A DNA stretch of 64,000 nt from Plazaster borealis (Eukaryota; Echinodermata; Asteroidea; Forcipulatida; Labidiasteridae), in NCBI GenBank assembly GCA_021014325.1, contig CM037476.1, positions 13,366,827-13,430,826 of the forward strand, written 5' to 3'. Shown piece by piece: positions 46,324 through 56,430 of the stretch. The notes beneath the pieces are model-generated. The model was not told the DNA's origin, ran no database searches, and saw only the letters and a program-made list of their open reading frames with translations. Numbering within the stretch: the stretch's first letter is position 1; each line of letters starts with the position of its first letter. The translations under genes and the position numbers were made by a program.

Positions 46324-46738
46324 CGGGCTCAAACTTTTGGTAGAATTCCACAAGATGGCAAGAGCTTGTGGCTCAAAATGTTTAACGGACCGGAATTTAA
46401 TTTTTTACAAGACCAGAATTGAAATGGGAAAGAACTTTTGTACAAAGTTTAGCATGTAAACAGTTTTCATTTGAACAATCAATGAAAGAGAAGATTTATC
46501 TCTTATGGGTAAGTATACTCTGATGCCGAACACAGAATTAAAAGATTTTACAAGATTCAAACTCAAAATCAACATTTGAACATCATTTCTTTAAATTAAA
46601 GATAGTGTACAGTGAGGTATTATTATTCATTTGAGCAGCACAAGACAGCCGGACTTGTCCGGTCATAAGTTTACTGGCCCGATGCTAAAATCACTGTCCT
46701 CGGACCTGCGGTCCAGTGTCAAATTCAAACCATATAGT
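46324..46738 (-). repeat. Dispersed repeat D, inverted copy
   Basis: The reverse complement of the 16,386-17,260 family: GGGCTCAAACTTTTGG, TTAACGGACCGGAATTTAAT, CCCGATGCTAAAATCACTG and GACCTGCGGTCCAGTGTCAA. Confidence 0.75.
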
Positions 46739-47094
46739 TCTCAACATAAGGGCAGGCTGTCTGCTTGTTCTCACCCACACACTCTTTGCTTTGCTGAGAT
46801 GTAGAACAAAGAGCCATTCCAACAGCTTTTTTCCCACAAACTGCATCTCTTTGGAACTCGTTGCCTGGTTCATGCTTCCCTCCGTCCTAAAATCTAGACT
46901 GTTCTAAGAGGAATTTAAATTCTTACCTTCAGCTCCCCTGAGTTATTTTCATCCTAAATAATTTCTTTTTGTAGCCCGTTACCAAGAGCTATCTTGCCCG
47001 ATTTTCAGGCAACATTTTGTTTCACACGTTTCATCTTTTGAGTTTTTTCTCACATCAAAATAATTTGTATCCATACCTCCATTCCATCTTCCAG
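46739..47094 (+). other. CEP95-like intron, no feature recognised
   Basis: Intronic sequence running into the acceptor CATCTTCCAG. No exon seen. Confidence 0.4.
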
Positions 47095-47267
47095 GAGCAA
47101 TCTCCTCAAGACGCATCCCAGATGTCCAGCCATGAAAGTTGCTCAGCTACCACCATGACCCTGACGACAGACCAGGAAAAACCTTGTCATCAAGCCCCAA
47201 GGCTTCAGGGGTGGTCGACTCAACCACTAGATCCCCAAGCAGACAGAAAGAGGATCTTACTCTACAG
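47095..47267 (+). pseudogene. CEP95: CEP95-like exon with an in-frame TGA
   Basis: The acceptor is CATCTTCCAG and the donor CAG|GTATCT. In the phase set by the previous exon it reads AISSRRIPDVQP, TGA, then KLLSYHHDPDDRPGKTLSSS and PKASGVVDSTTRSPSRQKED. A different frame is open across the whole exon (EQSPQDASQMSSHESCS...) but does not fit the incoming phase. So either the TGA is a nonsense mutation, or the other frame is used after an unseen exon. It lies only about 125 bp before repeat R. Confidence 0.5.
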
Positions 47268-47393
47268 GTATCTGATTCTTGGTTCTTGGTTGTACAGGAG
47301 GGTGGCCAACTTTTTCTGATTCTGCAGAAAGTTCCCTGAAAATAAACCAATCTTACTGTGGCGGAAATTCGAGTCGTACCTGAGTTCTCTCAC

Positions 47394-48640
47394 AGGTCGT
47401 CTTCAATAGCGCTGCCACCAGGCGGAAAATTTACAGGCCTAAACCACCGGAGTTCCGCCGTTTAGATTCTCGAATTGGTAGACTAGGGTCCGTCGTCAAA
47501 ATATATGACCAAGTGATAGGATATTTCAGAGATGAAGACGAATAATTTAATTCAAACACAGAATGGTTTCAATTCTGCAAGATAGTCAAATCGTTGTAAT
47601 TCAACTCACAAACTCCTCAAATCATTATTTACAACATCCATTCTTCCATACCAACAATTGTTTTCAGTCGTTGCAATAGATAGATTGTAGTTACACATTT
47701 ATATGTACTAGTTCTCTAATATTTTCCAGTCTTGTAAACCATTAATAATTTGCTGACAAACCGCCTGCAGAGGTATATACTTAAATGATACTAGGCACCA
47801 TTTGTCCTACAATATCCACTAATTTAAAACCACAAAGTAGTATTGCGCTCCTTGAGCTAACAACAATATCCACTCCTTAAAATCCAGAAGTGAAACTAGG
47901 CACCTTTCGTCCTAAAATATACGTGTGAACCCTAGAGTAAACCTTTAATAAAGCCTACTGGAAAGTATTAGCTAGTTTGTAATGGCAACTATCCAGATCT
48001 CGATAGTCCTTATTGCTCCTCGAATGGCTAACTAGCTCCTCTCGTATTACTGATCATAACTTATCTCTACAGCTCCCGAGTGTTAATTTTACTCCCGGAG
48101 TAATAATCTAGCTCCACAGCTCCTCCAGTATTAAATTTGCTCACCGAGTAATAATTTAGCACCACAGAACCTCCAGTATTAAATTTGCTCCCGAGTAATA
48201 ATTTAGCTCCTCAACTCTACAAATATTAACTTAGAATAGCTCCACAGCTCCTCAAGTGTTTGGCTCCCCAAAATATAAATCTAGCTCCACAGCTCCTCAA
48301 ATTACATCTCACAGGTTAAAGAAAGATGGGGAAAATCCACACAAAGCAGTGATAATTTTATCCTCAAGAATGTAAATTCTAGGAATAATTTCCTGTAATA
48401 TTTAGTAACATACCTCAATATCCCTCTGGCTTCTTGATCAACAGTGAAATGACAATAACAATGCACTCTTGGGTTTGGAAGTCAGCAACTGTATTGTCAG
48501 ACTCAAATTCAGCTAATCAGTCAGAGTGTAGAAATCTCCAAAAGTTGCACTATTTATACTAATCAAATTGCGCGCCTTACGCACACAAAAAGTTCTCACG
48601 CTTAGAATTTAGGCCACGCCCCTAAATAACATTGGCTAAA
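47394..48640 (+). repeat. Dispersed repeat R, long copy
   Basis: The first 500 bp or so match 10,014-10,570 closely; one difference is an 8-bp deletion after GGAGTTCCGCC. Beyond that this copy continues with degenerate tandem units containing TAGCTCCACAGCTCCTC and AGTATTAAATTTGCTC (about 48,080-48,300). The right end is uncertain. No ORF. Confidence 0.7.
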
Positions 48641-48895
48641 TTAATCTCCATGTTCATGTTGAACACCAGCTAAAAATCACATTTTTATACAAGTTTACAC
48701 TGTATAAATGAGCTAAATTACTCTTTAACATTTAATCTCTCTATTTGTAAGAATAACCATTCATTAAAGGAAGTTATTACTTGAAATGTGTGAAATAAGT
48801 GAGTTTAATCATAAACTCAAAAATTACTCAAAAAGTCTCACTCTAATTTGCATCAAAAGATTAAAGCTATACATTAAAAAATAATGTAATTTTAC

Positions 48896-49313
48896 CATCA
48901 CAAATAAAGGTGTTTTTGTGGCTCACAAACTAGATAATAATTTATGAACATCTGACCAATCATAGCGAACAATCCCTTACAAAAAAAAACCTATAAGAAT
49001 GTTATAGGAATCTTGTAGGAATCGAGGAAGTGATGAAAAATCTATAAGAATCCTATAGGAATCCTATTTAAATCATATAGGACTGTAAAAAAAATTCGCC
49101 TATAGATAGGACTTTTTTTGTAAGGGATAACAACGGCAGACGCCATCTTGGATTCTATACATACATGTTAACTGTGCTTGACATGCATTCACATATACAC
49201 GTGTGTGTTGGTAACAACAACATTACACGTGAACAGTTTAGACATCGTAAAGAAGTTATTATTACACTTAAATCCCTGGAAATATATGCTGCAAAACTTA
49301 ATCATCTAAAGAA
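48896..49313 (+). repeat. Duplicated segment, copy 1 (contains a MITE)
   Basis: TCACAAATAAAGGTGTTTTT to TTAATCATCTAAAGAA recurs at 50,092-50,355. Copy 1 is longer because of a 155-bp insertion at 48,973. Confidence 0.9.
48973..49127. mobile_element. MITE without target duplication, 155 bp
   Basis: Terminal inverted repeats TCCCTTACAAAAAAA and TTTTTTTGTAAGGGA. The inside has TATAGGAATC motifs on both strands. Left flank GCGAACAA and right flank TAACAACGG join exactly, with no base added or lost, at 50,168/50,169 in the empty paralogous copy. Confidence 0.85.
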
Positions 49314-49935
49314 CTGACGAACAAATTTGAAAATCTCCCTGATTGCAGAAACTGTTTTCTCTATGTCAATGTAATTCTAAATATTTCCCGATTGTTGTAC
49401 AAAATCTTCCTGATTGCTAGATGCAAATGTTGGCAGCTCTGGTATAGCTCCAAATAAAGAAAAACTTATCCATGGTGAAGTTTGTATAATTTTAAAACGA
49501 TCAATGGTTTATTGTCACCAGTTTAATTGCAATTGGGCTTGGCTGGCCATGGGTTGTACATGTACAGTAAAACAAATTCATTCCACTGGTACTAAATGTA
49601 GGCAGAGCACAGCCATAAAACATGGCAGTTACTGCACATACACCACCAGTTTGAATGCAACTGGGCTGCAGTACATGGTTTAAGTCACCAGTTTAATGTG
49701 TGGTTTACCATCAGTTCCAAATCCGTTGACATCCTGGCAAATGCTGCAGACAAAACTGCCAGAAGGTAGTACAAATGGTGTACAAAAAGTACTTAACCCA
49801 ATAACATGAAAATATTTGGGAGGAACTTGTTCAATAGAAGGTAAAAACTTAGCCTTTATAAAGGCAAGAGGAGAGCTAAAAAAACCACAACCACCATGAT
49901 GGAGAGCGTCCTCGAGGTTCCTTTGAGTCAATAAA
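49314..49935. other. Unassigned; weak ORF
   Basis: A 90-codon minus-strand ORF (49,680-49,952) contains FVCSICQDVNG, which resembles half of a zinc-binding pair, but I cannot support a gene. Confidence 0.3.
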
Positions 49936-49939
49936 GAAA

Positions 49940-50098
49940 ATGAGCCAAACACGGCTCAATCCGAGCCAAAAGTGGCTCAGTAACAAATGAGTCAACTTAC
50001 CTTTTTCACAGCTCAGCCTGAGCCAAAAGTGGCTCAGTAACAAATGAGTCAACTTACCTTTTTTACGGCTCAGCCTGAGCCAAAAGTGGCTCATCACA
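49940..50098. repeat. About 61-bp tandem repeat, 2.5 units
   Basis: Each unit has the near-palindrome GAGCCAAAAGTGGCTC followed by AGTAACAAATGAGTCAACTT and CAGCTCAGCCT. It lies directly before duplicated segment copy 2. Confidence 0.85.
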
Positions 50099-50355
50099 AA
50101 TAAAGGTGTTTTTGTGGCTCACAAACTAGATAATAATTTACGAACATCTGACTAATCATAGCGAACAATAACAACGGCAGACGCCATCTAGGATTCTATA
50201 GGGCCTACATAGACTGTGCTTGACATGCATTCACATATACACGTGTGTGTTGGTAACAACATCATTACACGTGAACAGTTTAGACATCGTAAAGAAGTTA
50301 TTATTACACTTAAATCCCTGGAAATATATGCTGTAAAAGTTAATCATCTAAAGAA
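50092..50355 (+). repeat. Duplicated segment, copy 2 (empty site)
   Basis: Matches 48,896-49,313 without the MITE. Scattered substitutions show the duplication is not brand new. Confidence 0.9.
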
Positions 50356-51106
50356 GGGCATTATAAAGGTAAGATTGACGAAAATGGGAATTGAACGGTG
50401 GCATTTTCGTCACACAGCCTTCCCCTAAGACTTTGCTGTCCTCAGCAAATTTAAAATAACACAAATTCACAAGTTAGCAAGTGCTGTATGTATGCATATT
50501 GCAAGTAAATTCATATTCACAATATACAGTTTACACCAAATGTACATACACTGTACACCATATTTACAATTACAAATAACATCAATTAAATTGTTTTGGC
50601 CTGACTCTGTCTGTACATTCGTCCTTTTACTGGAAATGTTTGTCTCTTTCCCTCAGTCAAGTCCAATAATTATGAATAAGATTAATATATATTACAATAT
50701 TACTTATTCAATTATATACACAATGTTTCACTCAGGCTTGTTATTAAGCCACTGCTACTCAGTCAATAATTAGTCATAACTACTCTGTTTTTTTCTTAGC
50801 TCTTCAACTAATTATTATTATACACGTCCAATCCTACTTCTGTACTTAGGTAGGTTTGAGTCACTGGCACTTTCTCTCAATGTACATAAATTTAGTATTA
50901 ATTTAGGAATAATATACACACAAAGTATTTTGTCTCATGGGAAAACTTCCTTTTTAACATGTTACAAAGTTTATCTGATTAAAATAAATGATTCAAAAAT
51001 GTACACTCAAACCTTGACTCACAGTCAAACTGCCGATACTTTATACGTGTCTTTATACTGAGTGCTAGACATTATTTAATAACACTCTTCTTATTTACTT
51101 ATTTAT
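50356..51106. other. AT-rich, no feature recognised
   Basis: No gene or shared repeat seen; likely the 3' flank of the minus-strand zinc-finger ORF. Confidence 0.4.
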
Positions 51107-51553
51107 TTATTCCTCCTTATTTAATTGGATATCATACACCCGCTTTGTGACGTCATGCCGTACAAGCCTCCCCTTTTTGTCGTATGACTTGACACTGTAT
51201 TCTTCGGTTACCTTCACCAATTTATTCCTTATGAGTTCCTCTACTTTGATTGGTTTCCATTTGGTTTGTTGTTGCTTATCCCCGTCGTCGCTGCTATCAC
51301 TTTCATTGCCGCTCTCCTCTGGTCTTACTAAGTAACCTTTTCCTCGAGGGACTTTCGGTGGTTCTTTCATTGACTCCTCCTCCTCCAGCTCTAGGTCGGA
51401 GGCCATTAGGGAGACGGCAGCCTCCGCAGCACGTTCCTCCTCCTCCTCCTCTAGGGTTGTTTGGGGAATTACTTCCATTTCAAGTCGGGGTGTTTCCGGT
51501 GCTGGTTGGGGGTTTGTTTCTGGTGCTCATTGGGGGGGTTGTTTCTGGTGCTC
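51107..51553 (-). pseudogene. Zinc-finger/acidic ORF, 3' part, split by retrotransposon
   Basis: The 123-codon open part (51,107-51,478) reads MEVIPQTTLEEEEEERAAEA, later NESDSSDDGDKQQQ and KWKPIKVEELIRNKLVKVTE, ending YDIQLNKEE and stop. Upstream on the same strand (51,479-51,553) are copies of the 24-nt unit that also lies beyond the retrotransposon at 56,294. Protein family not recognised. It may be a host gene or the ORF of another element. Confidence 0.6.
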
Positions 51554-51558
51554 GTTGG
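51554..51558. repeat. Target site duplication GTTGG, left
   Basis: GTTGG precedes the LTR at 51,559 and is repeated at 56,289-56,293 after the other LTR. Confidence 0.9.
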
Positions 51559-51748
51559 TGTTTTATGTACAATGCATGGAGGGACTCATTGGACACTGTT
51601 ACTTGTGTGCTGGTCTGTAGAGTACTGCTTTATTAATCACTGATCATCTTTGAGGAGGCAAGCTTCCTGGGTGGACATTCCATTGTCTCATATCACATCT
51701 TACACAACTACCGTCTACAACAGGTGTTATATGACACAGCTTGTTACA
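51559..51748 (-). repeat. 3' LTR of the gypsy element
   Basis: On the minus strand it starts TGTAACAAGCTGTGTCATA and ends GTACATAAAACA (TG...CA). About 97% identical to the LTR at 56,099. Confidence 0.95.
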
Positions 51749-51765
51749 TCTCCCTGTTTTTCAAA
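51749..51765 (-). other. Polypurine tract
   Basis: The minus strand reads GAAAAACAGGGAGA directly before the 3' LTR, as expected for the plus-strand primer of reverse transcription. Confidence 0.75.
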
Positions 51766-52144
51766 GGTTTCTGTTTGTAATATAATAATTACTACAGTTG
51801 TCAGGATTTAATATAATCAAGTACATAACAAATATTCCGGTACAATATTGGTTTCAGAGTTGTGTATTCATTTGAGTTTGCCTTCAGTATAAATTTTCAA
51901 AATTGGTTTTACATTGATTTGATGACAACTAATATTAATAAACAAAACTTGTTTGGTTTCAGCAACTTATTTTTAATTTTACATATAAACTTTCTACTTC
52001 TACATAATCTAACAATCTATCCGTATTATAACATGAAAGTCAAATCCAGCATTCATATTCATAGTCTAGTCCATTGTTTTAATGGATTTCAAATATTCGC
52101 AATATTTGTTTGCATTTATTTGTTTGACATCCATATTATTTAGA

Positions 52145-52462
52145 TTAGTGGCTTATTGGTGTGTATCTGTCAGGTGGTTTGCTTACCCTGCCTGATTTGG
52201 TTACATATTGAGTTTGTGGTTGGTGGTTTGTTTCGATTATACCAGGTGTATTTTGTTGGTTTTCTATTTCCCAATCTAATTGGTCTTCCATTTGAGTGGC
52301 TTTTGTTTGTTTCAAGTCTCTTCGGTTGCTTGTGAACACTGATCCACCTGTTGTCTTGACAATATATGATCTTGGTTTGTTACTCTTATCTATTACAACA
52401 GCTGGTTTCCAAGTTTTATCACATCTTACTAAAATGCTTTGACCTTTGTGTAAGGGTGGCAA
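52145..52462 (-). pseudogene. Gypsy integrase C-terminal part
   Basis: A 105-codon ORF with PPLHKGQSILVRCDKTWKPA, RSYIVKTTGGSVFTSNRRDL and a tail ending GRVSKPPDRY. The SH3-like C-terminal integrase region comes first; there is no chromodomain. It is separated from the integrase core by a frameshift around 52,470-52,490. Confidence 0.8.
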
Positions 52463-52478
52463 CTCTTTTGTCCCTGCA

Positions 52479-53123
52479 TCATAGTATTTCTTTTGCTTTT
52501 CGGTTTTGTTGTTTTAACTTTTGCTTCACACATTTTACGATCTCTGGTTTTAGTAGTGTTGCTTTTGTTGGCAGAATTGTGTTTAGCAGTTGTACAGGTG
52601 ATTTACCTATACCTTGGATCGGTGTGTTCCTGTAATCTAGTAATGCTAGATTAAGGTCTCTCCCATCCTTTTTTGCCTTTTTGATTAGCTGTTTTGCTAT
52701 CCCCACTGTTTTCTCAGCCTTTCCATTGCTTTGTGGGTACCTTGGTGATACAAGTGTATGTTTGAATTTCCACTCTTTACTGAAGTTAGTGAATGTTTCA
52801 CTTGCATACTGGGGTCCATTATCTGAAATCACTTCTTCTGGGATTCCATGTCTAGCGAAATGTTGTTTACACAATTCTACAACTTTCTGGCTTGTGGTGG
52901 AGACTAATCGATTAAGTTCAAAGTAACTGGAATAGTAATCAACAATTAATAAATACTGTTGTCCATCAATCTCAAACAAATCTGTGCCAACCTTTTCCCA
53001 TGGTCTGCTTGGTTTGTCATGTGACATCATAGGCTCTTTTGCGTTTCGTTTTGCAAATTCATTACAGGTTGAGCACCTTTCTACTGCCTCGTGAATTTGA
53101 GCAGACATGCCTGGCCAGTACAT
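52479..53123 (-). pseudogene. Gypsy integrase core
   Basis: 214 codons. The CC of the HHCC zinc site is at residues 17 and 20 (CSTC). The catalytic triad is D48 (GTDLF), D101 (SDNGPQY) and E137 (GKAEK) with the expected 35-residue D-E spacing. The histidines of the zinc site are encoded at the end of the preceding ORF in another frame, so a frameshift lies near 53,123. It would insert the cDNA if repaired; here the polyprotein is broken. Confidence 0.9.
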
Positions 53124-54949
53124 TATATCTCTAGCGAGGCTTTTGCTTTTTCGATACCTTGGTGGCTTTGATGGATTTTCTTTATCATTTCATTTCTCAT
53201 TGAATTTGGTATTATTACTCTATTGCTTCTGAATACCAGGTGGTCTTCTACTGTTATTTCTTCTCTGAACGACCAGTATACTCTAATACTTGAGTGCACA
53301 TCTTGTTTTGTCTCTGGCCATCCTGAGTGTACTACCTCTTTAAGAGACTGTAATTCTTGGTCGTTGTTTGTCTCTCCTTTGAGTTCAGTTAATTTATCAC
53401 TTGACATTGGTAAACATTCTACCATGCATATTGGTATGTCAAGATATCTTGTGTGATCACACAGTGGTACAAAATTTCTACTTAGTGCATCAGCTACATG
53501 CAACTGTGTGCCTTTTACATACTTGACTTTCAGATTATACTTTTGCAAGTTTAGTAGCATCTTTTGTAGTCGCATTGGTGCAGTGTGCAATGGTTTCTTA
53601 AATATTGTCTCCAATGGTTTGTGGTCAGTTTCCACTTCAACATCCCGTCCAAAAATATATGGGTGAAATCTTTCACATCCAAATACTATGGCTGCTAGCT
53701 CTTTTTCAATTTGCGCCAAGTTTTGTTGCGTTTTTGTGAATGCCTTTGAGGCGTACGCTACTGGCAAATTTTCTTGTAGTAGCACTGCTCCAGTCCCTAG
53801 ACTGCTTGCATCACAACTCAGAACGAGTGCTTTTGTCACATTATAATACTGCAAGATTGGAGCTTTTGTTAGCATATTCTTGAGCTTTTGGAAACTTTTG
53901 TCATGTTCACTATGCCATTGCCACAGCATCTCTTTCTCTGTTAGTTTTCTCAACGGGGCTGTTACATCTGACAAATTCTTTATGAACTTTGCAAGATAGG
54001 TCACCATACCTAAGAATTGCATCACTTCTTGTTTGTTCGTAGGTTTTTTCATTTGTTTGATCGCTTCAATTTTGGCAGGATCTGGCTTTAGGCCATCCTT
54101 TGATAGGATATGTCCCATGTATTTTACTTCACTTTGTCTGAACTTACATTTCTCTTTGTTCAGTGTGATATTCAGTTCTTTACATTTTTTGAGAACTTTC
54201 TCTAATCTTTCATTATGAGTGTTTTCATCACTCGCAAAGATTACTATGTCATCCATGATAACTTCTACTCCGTCCATATCTACGAAATACTCATTCATCA
54301 GACGCTGGTATATTTCTGGTGCCACTTTTATTCCAAAAGGTAATCTCAGAAACTTGAATCTACCCTGTCCTGTATTAAAAGTGCATAATTTTGAGCTTTC
54401 TTCGTCAAGTTGGACTTGCCAATACCCCGCATTTGCATCCAACGTTGTGAATATGGTCGCTGTTGGCAGTTTATCAGTAATCTGTTCGATCGTTTTCATA
54501 GGGTAGTATTTGCGTTCTAGAGCATTGTTTAAGTTTAGTGGATCGATACAGATTCTTACATTTTTTCTGTTTGGTTTGACTATAGTCACCATGGAGCTTA
54601 CCCACTCGCATGGTCCCGTGACTCTTTCTATCACGCCCAATTTCTCCATTCTCTTTAATTCTTCTTTGACTTGTTTTCTTAGGGCTACCGGCACTCTTCT
54701 TGGTGCGTGCACTACTGGTTTAGCATTTTCTTTTACTTTTAGATGCTGTTTTCCTGGCATACATCCATGACCCTGAAATACTTCTTTGTATTTATCTTCT
54801 ACATTTTGATTCAGCATATCTACTTGCTTGATCAGATTGAGATCTTTACATGTTTGTAGACCTAGTATCGGAGTTACTTTTCCTTCCACTACTAACATTT
54901 CTACATTTTGGAATTTTCCTTTATGCTCACATGTTAAGACACATTTCCC
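53123..54949 (-). pseudogene. Gypsy reverse transcriptase and RNase H
   Basis: An open frame of about 600 codons; the first ATG is at 54,898. Counting from that Met, the RT motifs are CIDPLNLNNAL (118), TTLDANAGYW with D154, LPFGIKVAP (187) and IMDD with D216/D217. Isoleucine replaces the more common Tyr or Val before MDD. RNase H follows with D363 (SCDASS), E400 (IEKE) and D425 (TDHKPL). It then enters the integrase zinc site (HQSHQG). No stop within RT-RNase H. A one-base frameshift near 54,950-54,960 separates it from protease. Confidence 0.92.
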
Positions 54950-54957
54950 TTTAGGAA

Positions 54958-55330
54958 TTATGTATGACCACTGTATGTAGTCAGTCTTACCTTAGATTTT
55001 GTCAGGTCTTTTGATGTACATATTTGCTTAAACATACTTTCGGGCATAACATTACATTGGGCTCCAGTGTCCAGTTTAAACTTAATTGTCCCTTTCTTTC
55101 TAGCGTTCATCAGTGTTAGGTTTACGTACCATGCATTTCCTGACTGAGTGAGTTCTTCAACGTACAGTTCATCTTCATCTGTGTCCGATTGTTCAAACTG
55201 TAGGTGCAGTTCCTCCATTTTCTGTTTGGTTCTCCTTCTTGCTGTCTTTCTTGGTCCGCTTGATGCTGTTTTCTCCTCTCGACTGCGTGGTGGAGTGGTA
55301 GTTGCTCTGCACATCTTGGCGAAGTGATTT
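54958..55330 (-). pseudogene. Gypsy aspartic protease
   Basis: 118 codons from an internal Met at 55,314. The DTGA active site (LDTGAQCNVMP) has D82. The frame stops at TYSGHT, where the RT frame takes over one base off. Upstream in frame is a second zinc knuckle, CSTCGKQNHFAKMC. Confidence 0.85.
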
Positions 55331-55374
55331 TGCTTCCCACAGGTGCTGCACTCTTTGCCGTATGCTGGACTTTG

Positions 55375-56061
55375 TCATCGGCCATGTTCTCGTCCACATC
55401 TTCTGCAGTCAAATGGCTTGTCATCTCCTTTTGCTGAGGACTGTTTCTTACTGTCACGTCTGTGTTTCATTTTAACAGCGTTTACAGTTGGATTCTGTCC
55501 ACTGATGACTCCCATTTGTGTTTGTGATTGCTCTGCAGCTCTGCATATATCTATTGCTTTGGGCAAATCCAAATTTGTTTCTCGGAGGAGTTTTGCTCTG
55601 ACTGAATCTTTCTTCATGCCTACTACCAATCTGTCTTTGATCAAGCTATCTGTGAGCTCACCAAATTCACAGGTTTGTGCTCTTTTCCTGAGGAGCATCA
55701 CATAGCTATCTATGGATTGTCCATCTTCTTGTGACGTGGTGTTGAAAACATGCCGCTCATATGTGATGTTTTGCTTGGGTAGATAGTATCCATCCAGTTT
55801 CTTTATGAGGAGCTTGAGGTCCGTCGCGTCTTCACTGTCTGTATATTCCAGTATTTCATGGACGTCTATAAGTTCTGCTCCAGCTACATGTAAGAATACG
55901 CTCACTTGTACATCTTTATCTTTGTGTTCAAGTCCTGTTGCTTTCGCATAGAGGTCGAACGTTTTCTTCCATTTTTTCCATTGTGTAGCCGGTGTGGTTC
56001 CTGGCGTGAACGACTCTGGTGGTTTTAATCCATCCACTCTTTTCTTACTCGCTTCAGCCAT
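55375..56061 (-). pseudogene. Gypsy Gag
   Basis: 228 codons, starting MAEASKKRVDGLKPPESF. The capsid-like region has TQWKKWKKTFDLYAKATGLE, KLDGYYLPKQNITYERHVFN and VVGMKKDSVRAKLLRETNLD. It ends in a zinc-knuckle start (CRRCGREHGR) at TGA. After this TGA the same frame continues through the second knuckle into protease, so the stop could in principle be read through. However the first knuckle also lacks its last Cys, so mutation is more likely. Confidence 0.88.
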
Positions 56062-56084
56062 TTTCAGAACTTGTTAAATTTTAT

Positions 56085-56098
56085 CCCTTCTGACACCA
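56085..56098 (-). other. Primer binding site, probably tRNA-Leu
   Basis: The minus strand reads TGGTGTCAGAAGGG directly after the 5' LTR. The first 12 bases complement a 3' end CTTCTGACACCA, which is tRNA-Leu-like. Confidence 0.65.
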
Positions 56099-56288
56099 TG
56101 TTTTATGTACAATGCATGGAGGGACTCATTGGACACTGTTACTTGTGTGCTGGTCTATAGAGAACTGCTTTATTAATCACTGATCATCTTTGAAGAGGCA
56201 AGCTTCCTGGGTGGACATTCCATTGTCTCATATTACATCTTACACAACTACCGTCTACAACAGGTGTCTTATGACACAGCTTGTTACA
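56099..56288 (-). repeat. 5' LTR of the gypsy element
   Basis: 190 bp, TG...CA, pairs with 51,559-51,748. Confidence 0.95.
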
Positions 56289-56430
56289 GTTGGGGGGGTT
56301 GTTTCTGGTGCTCGTTGGGGGGGGTGTTTCTGGTGCTAGTTGGGGGGGGTTGTTTCTGGTGCTCGTTGGGGGGTTGTTTCTGGTGCTCGTTGGGGGGTTG
56401 TTTCTGGTGCTCGCTGGGGGGTTGTTTCCT
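56289..56430 (-). repeat. G-rich coding minisatellite, 24-nt unit
   Basis: The plus-strand unit is TTGTTTCTGGTGCTCGTTGG plus a G run; on the minus strand it codes ETTPQRAP. G runs of about 6-8 vary between units and shift the frame. The first five bases are the right target duplication. Two or three more units lie at 51,490-51,558 on the other side of the retrotransposon. Confidence 0.9.

Larger units (their letters stand above)
51559..56288 (-). mobile_element. Ty3/gypsy LTR retrotransposon, 4.73 kb, minus strand
   Basis: Two 190-bp LTRs bound a gag-protease-RT-RNase H-integrase series, all read on the minus strand. The order protease, RT, RNase H, integrase is that of Ty3/gypsy. There is no envelope-like ORF. 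The two LTRs differ at about six positions, so insertion is fairly recent, yet gag and pol carry a stop and at least three frameshifts. Flanked by GTTGG direct repeats, inside a 24-nt minisatellite. Confidence 0.95.

Noticed and set aside
46077..46353. Antisense ORFs over the 15-nt repeat
   Set aside because: Mirror frames of a period-15 repeat stay open automatically.
54940..54960. Programmed frameshift between gypsy protease and RT
   Set aside because: The break lies inside conserved protease sequence rather than at a gene border, and no slippery heptamer is seen.
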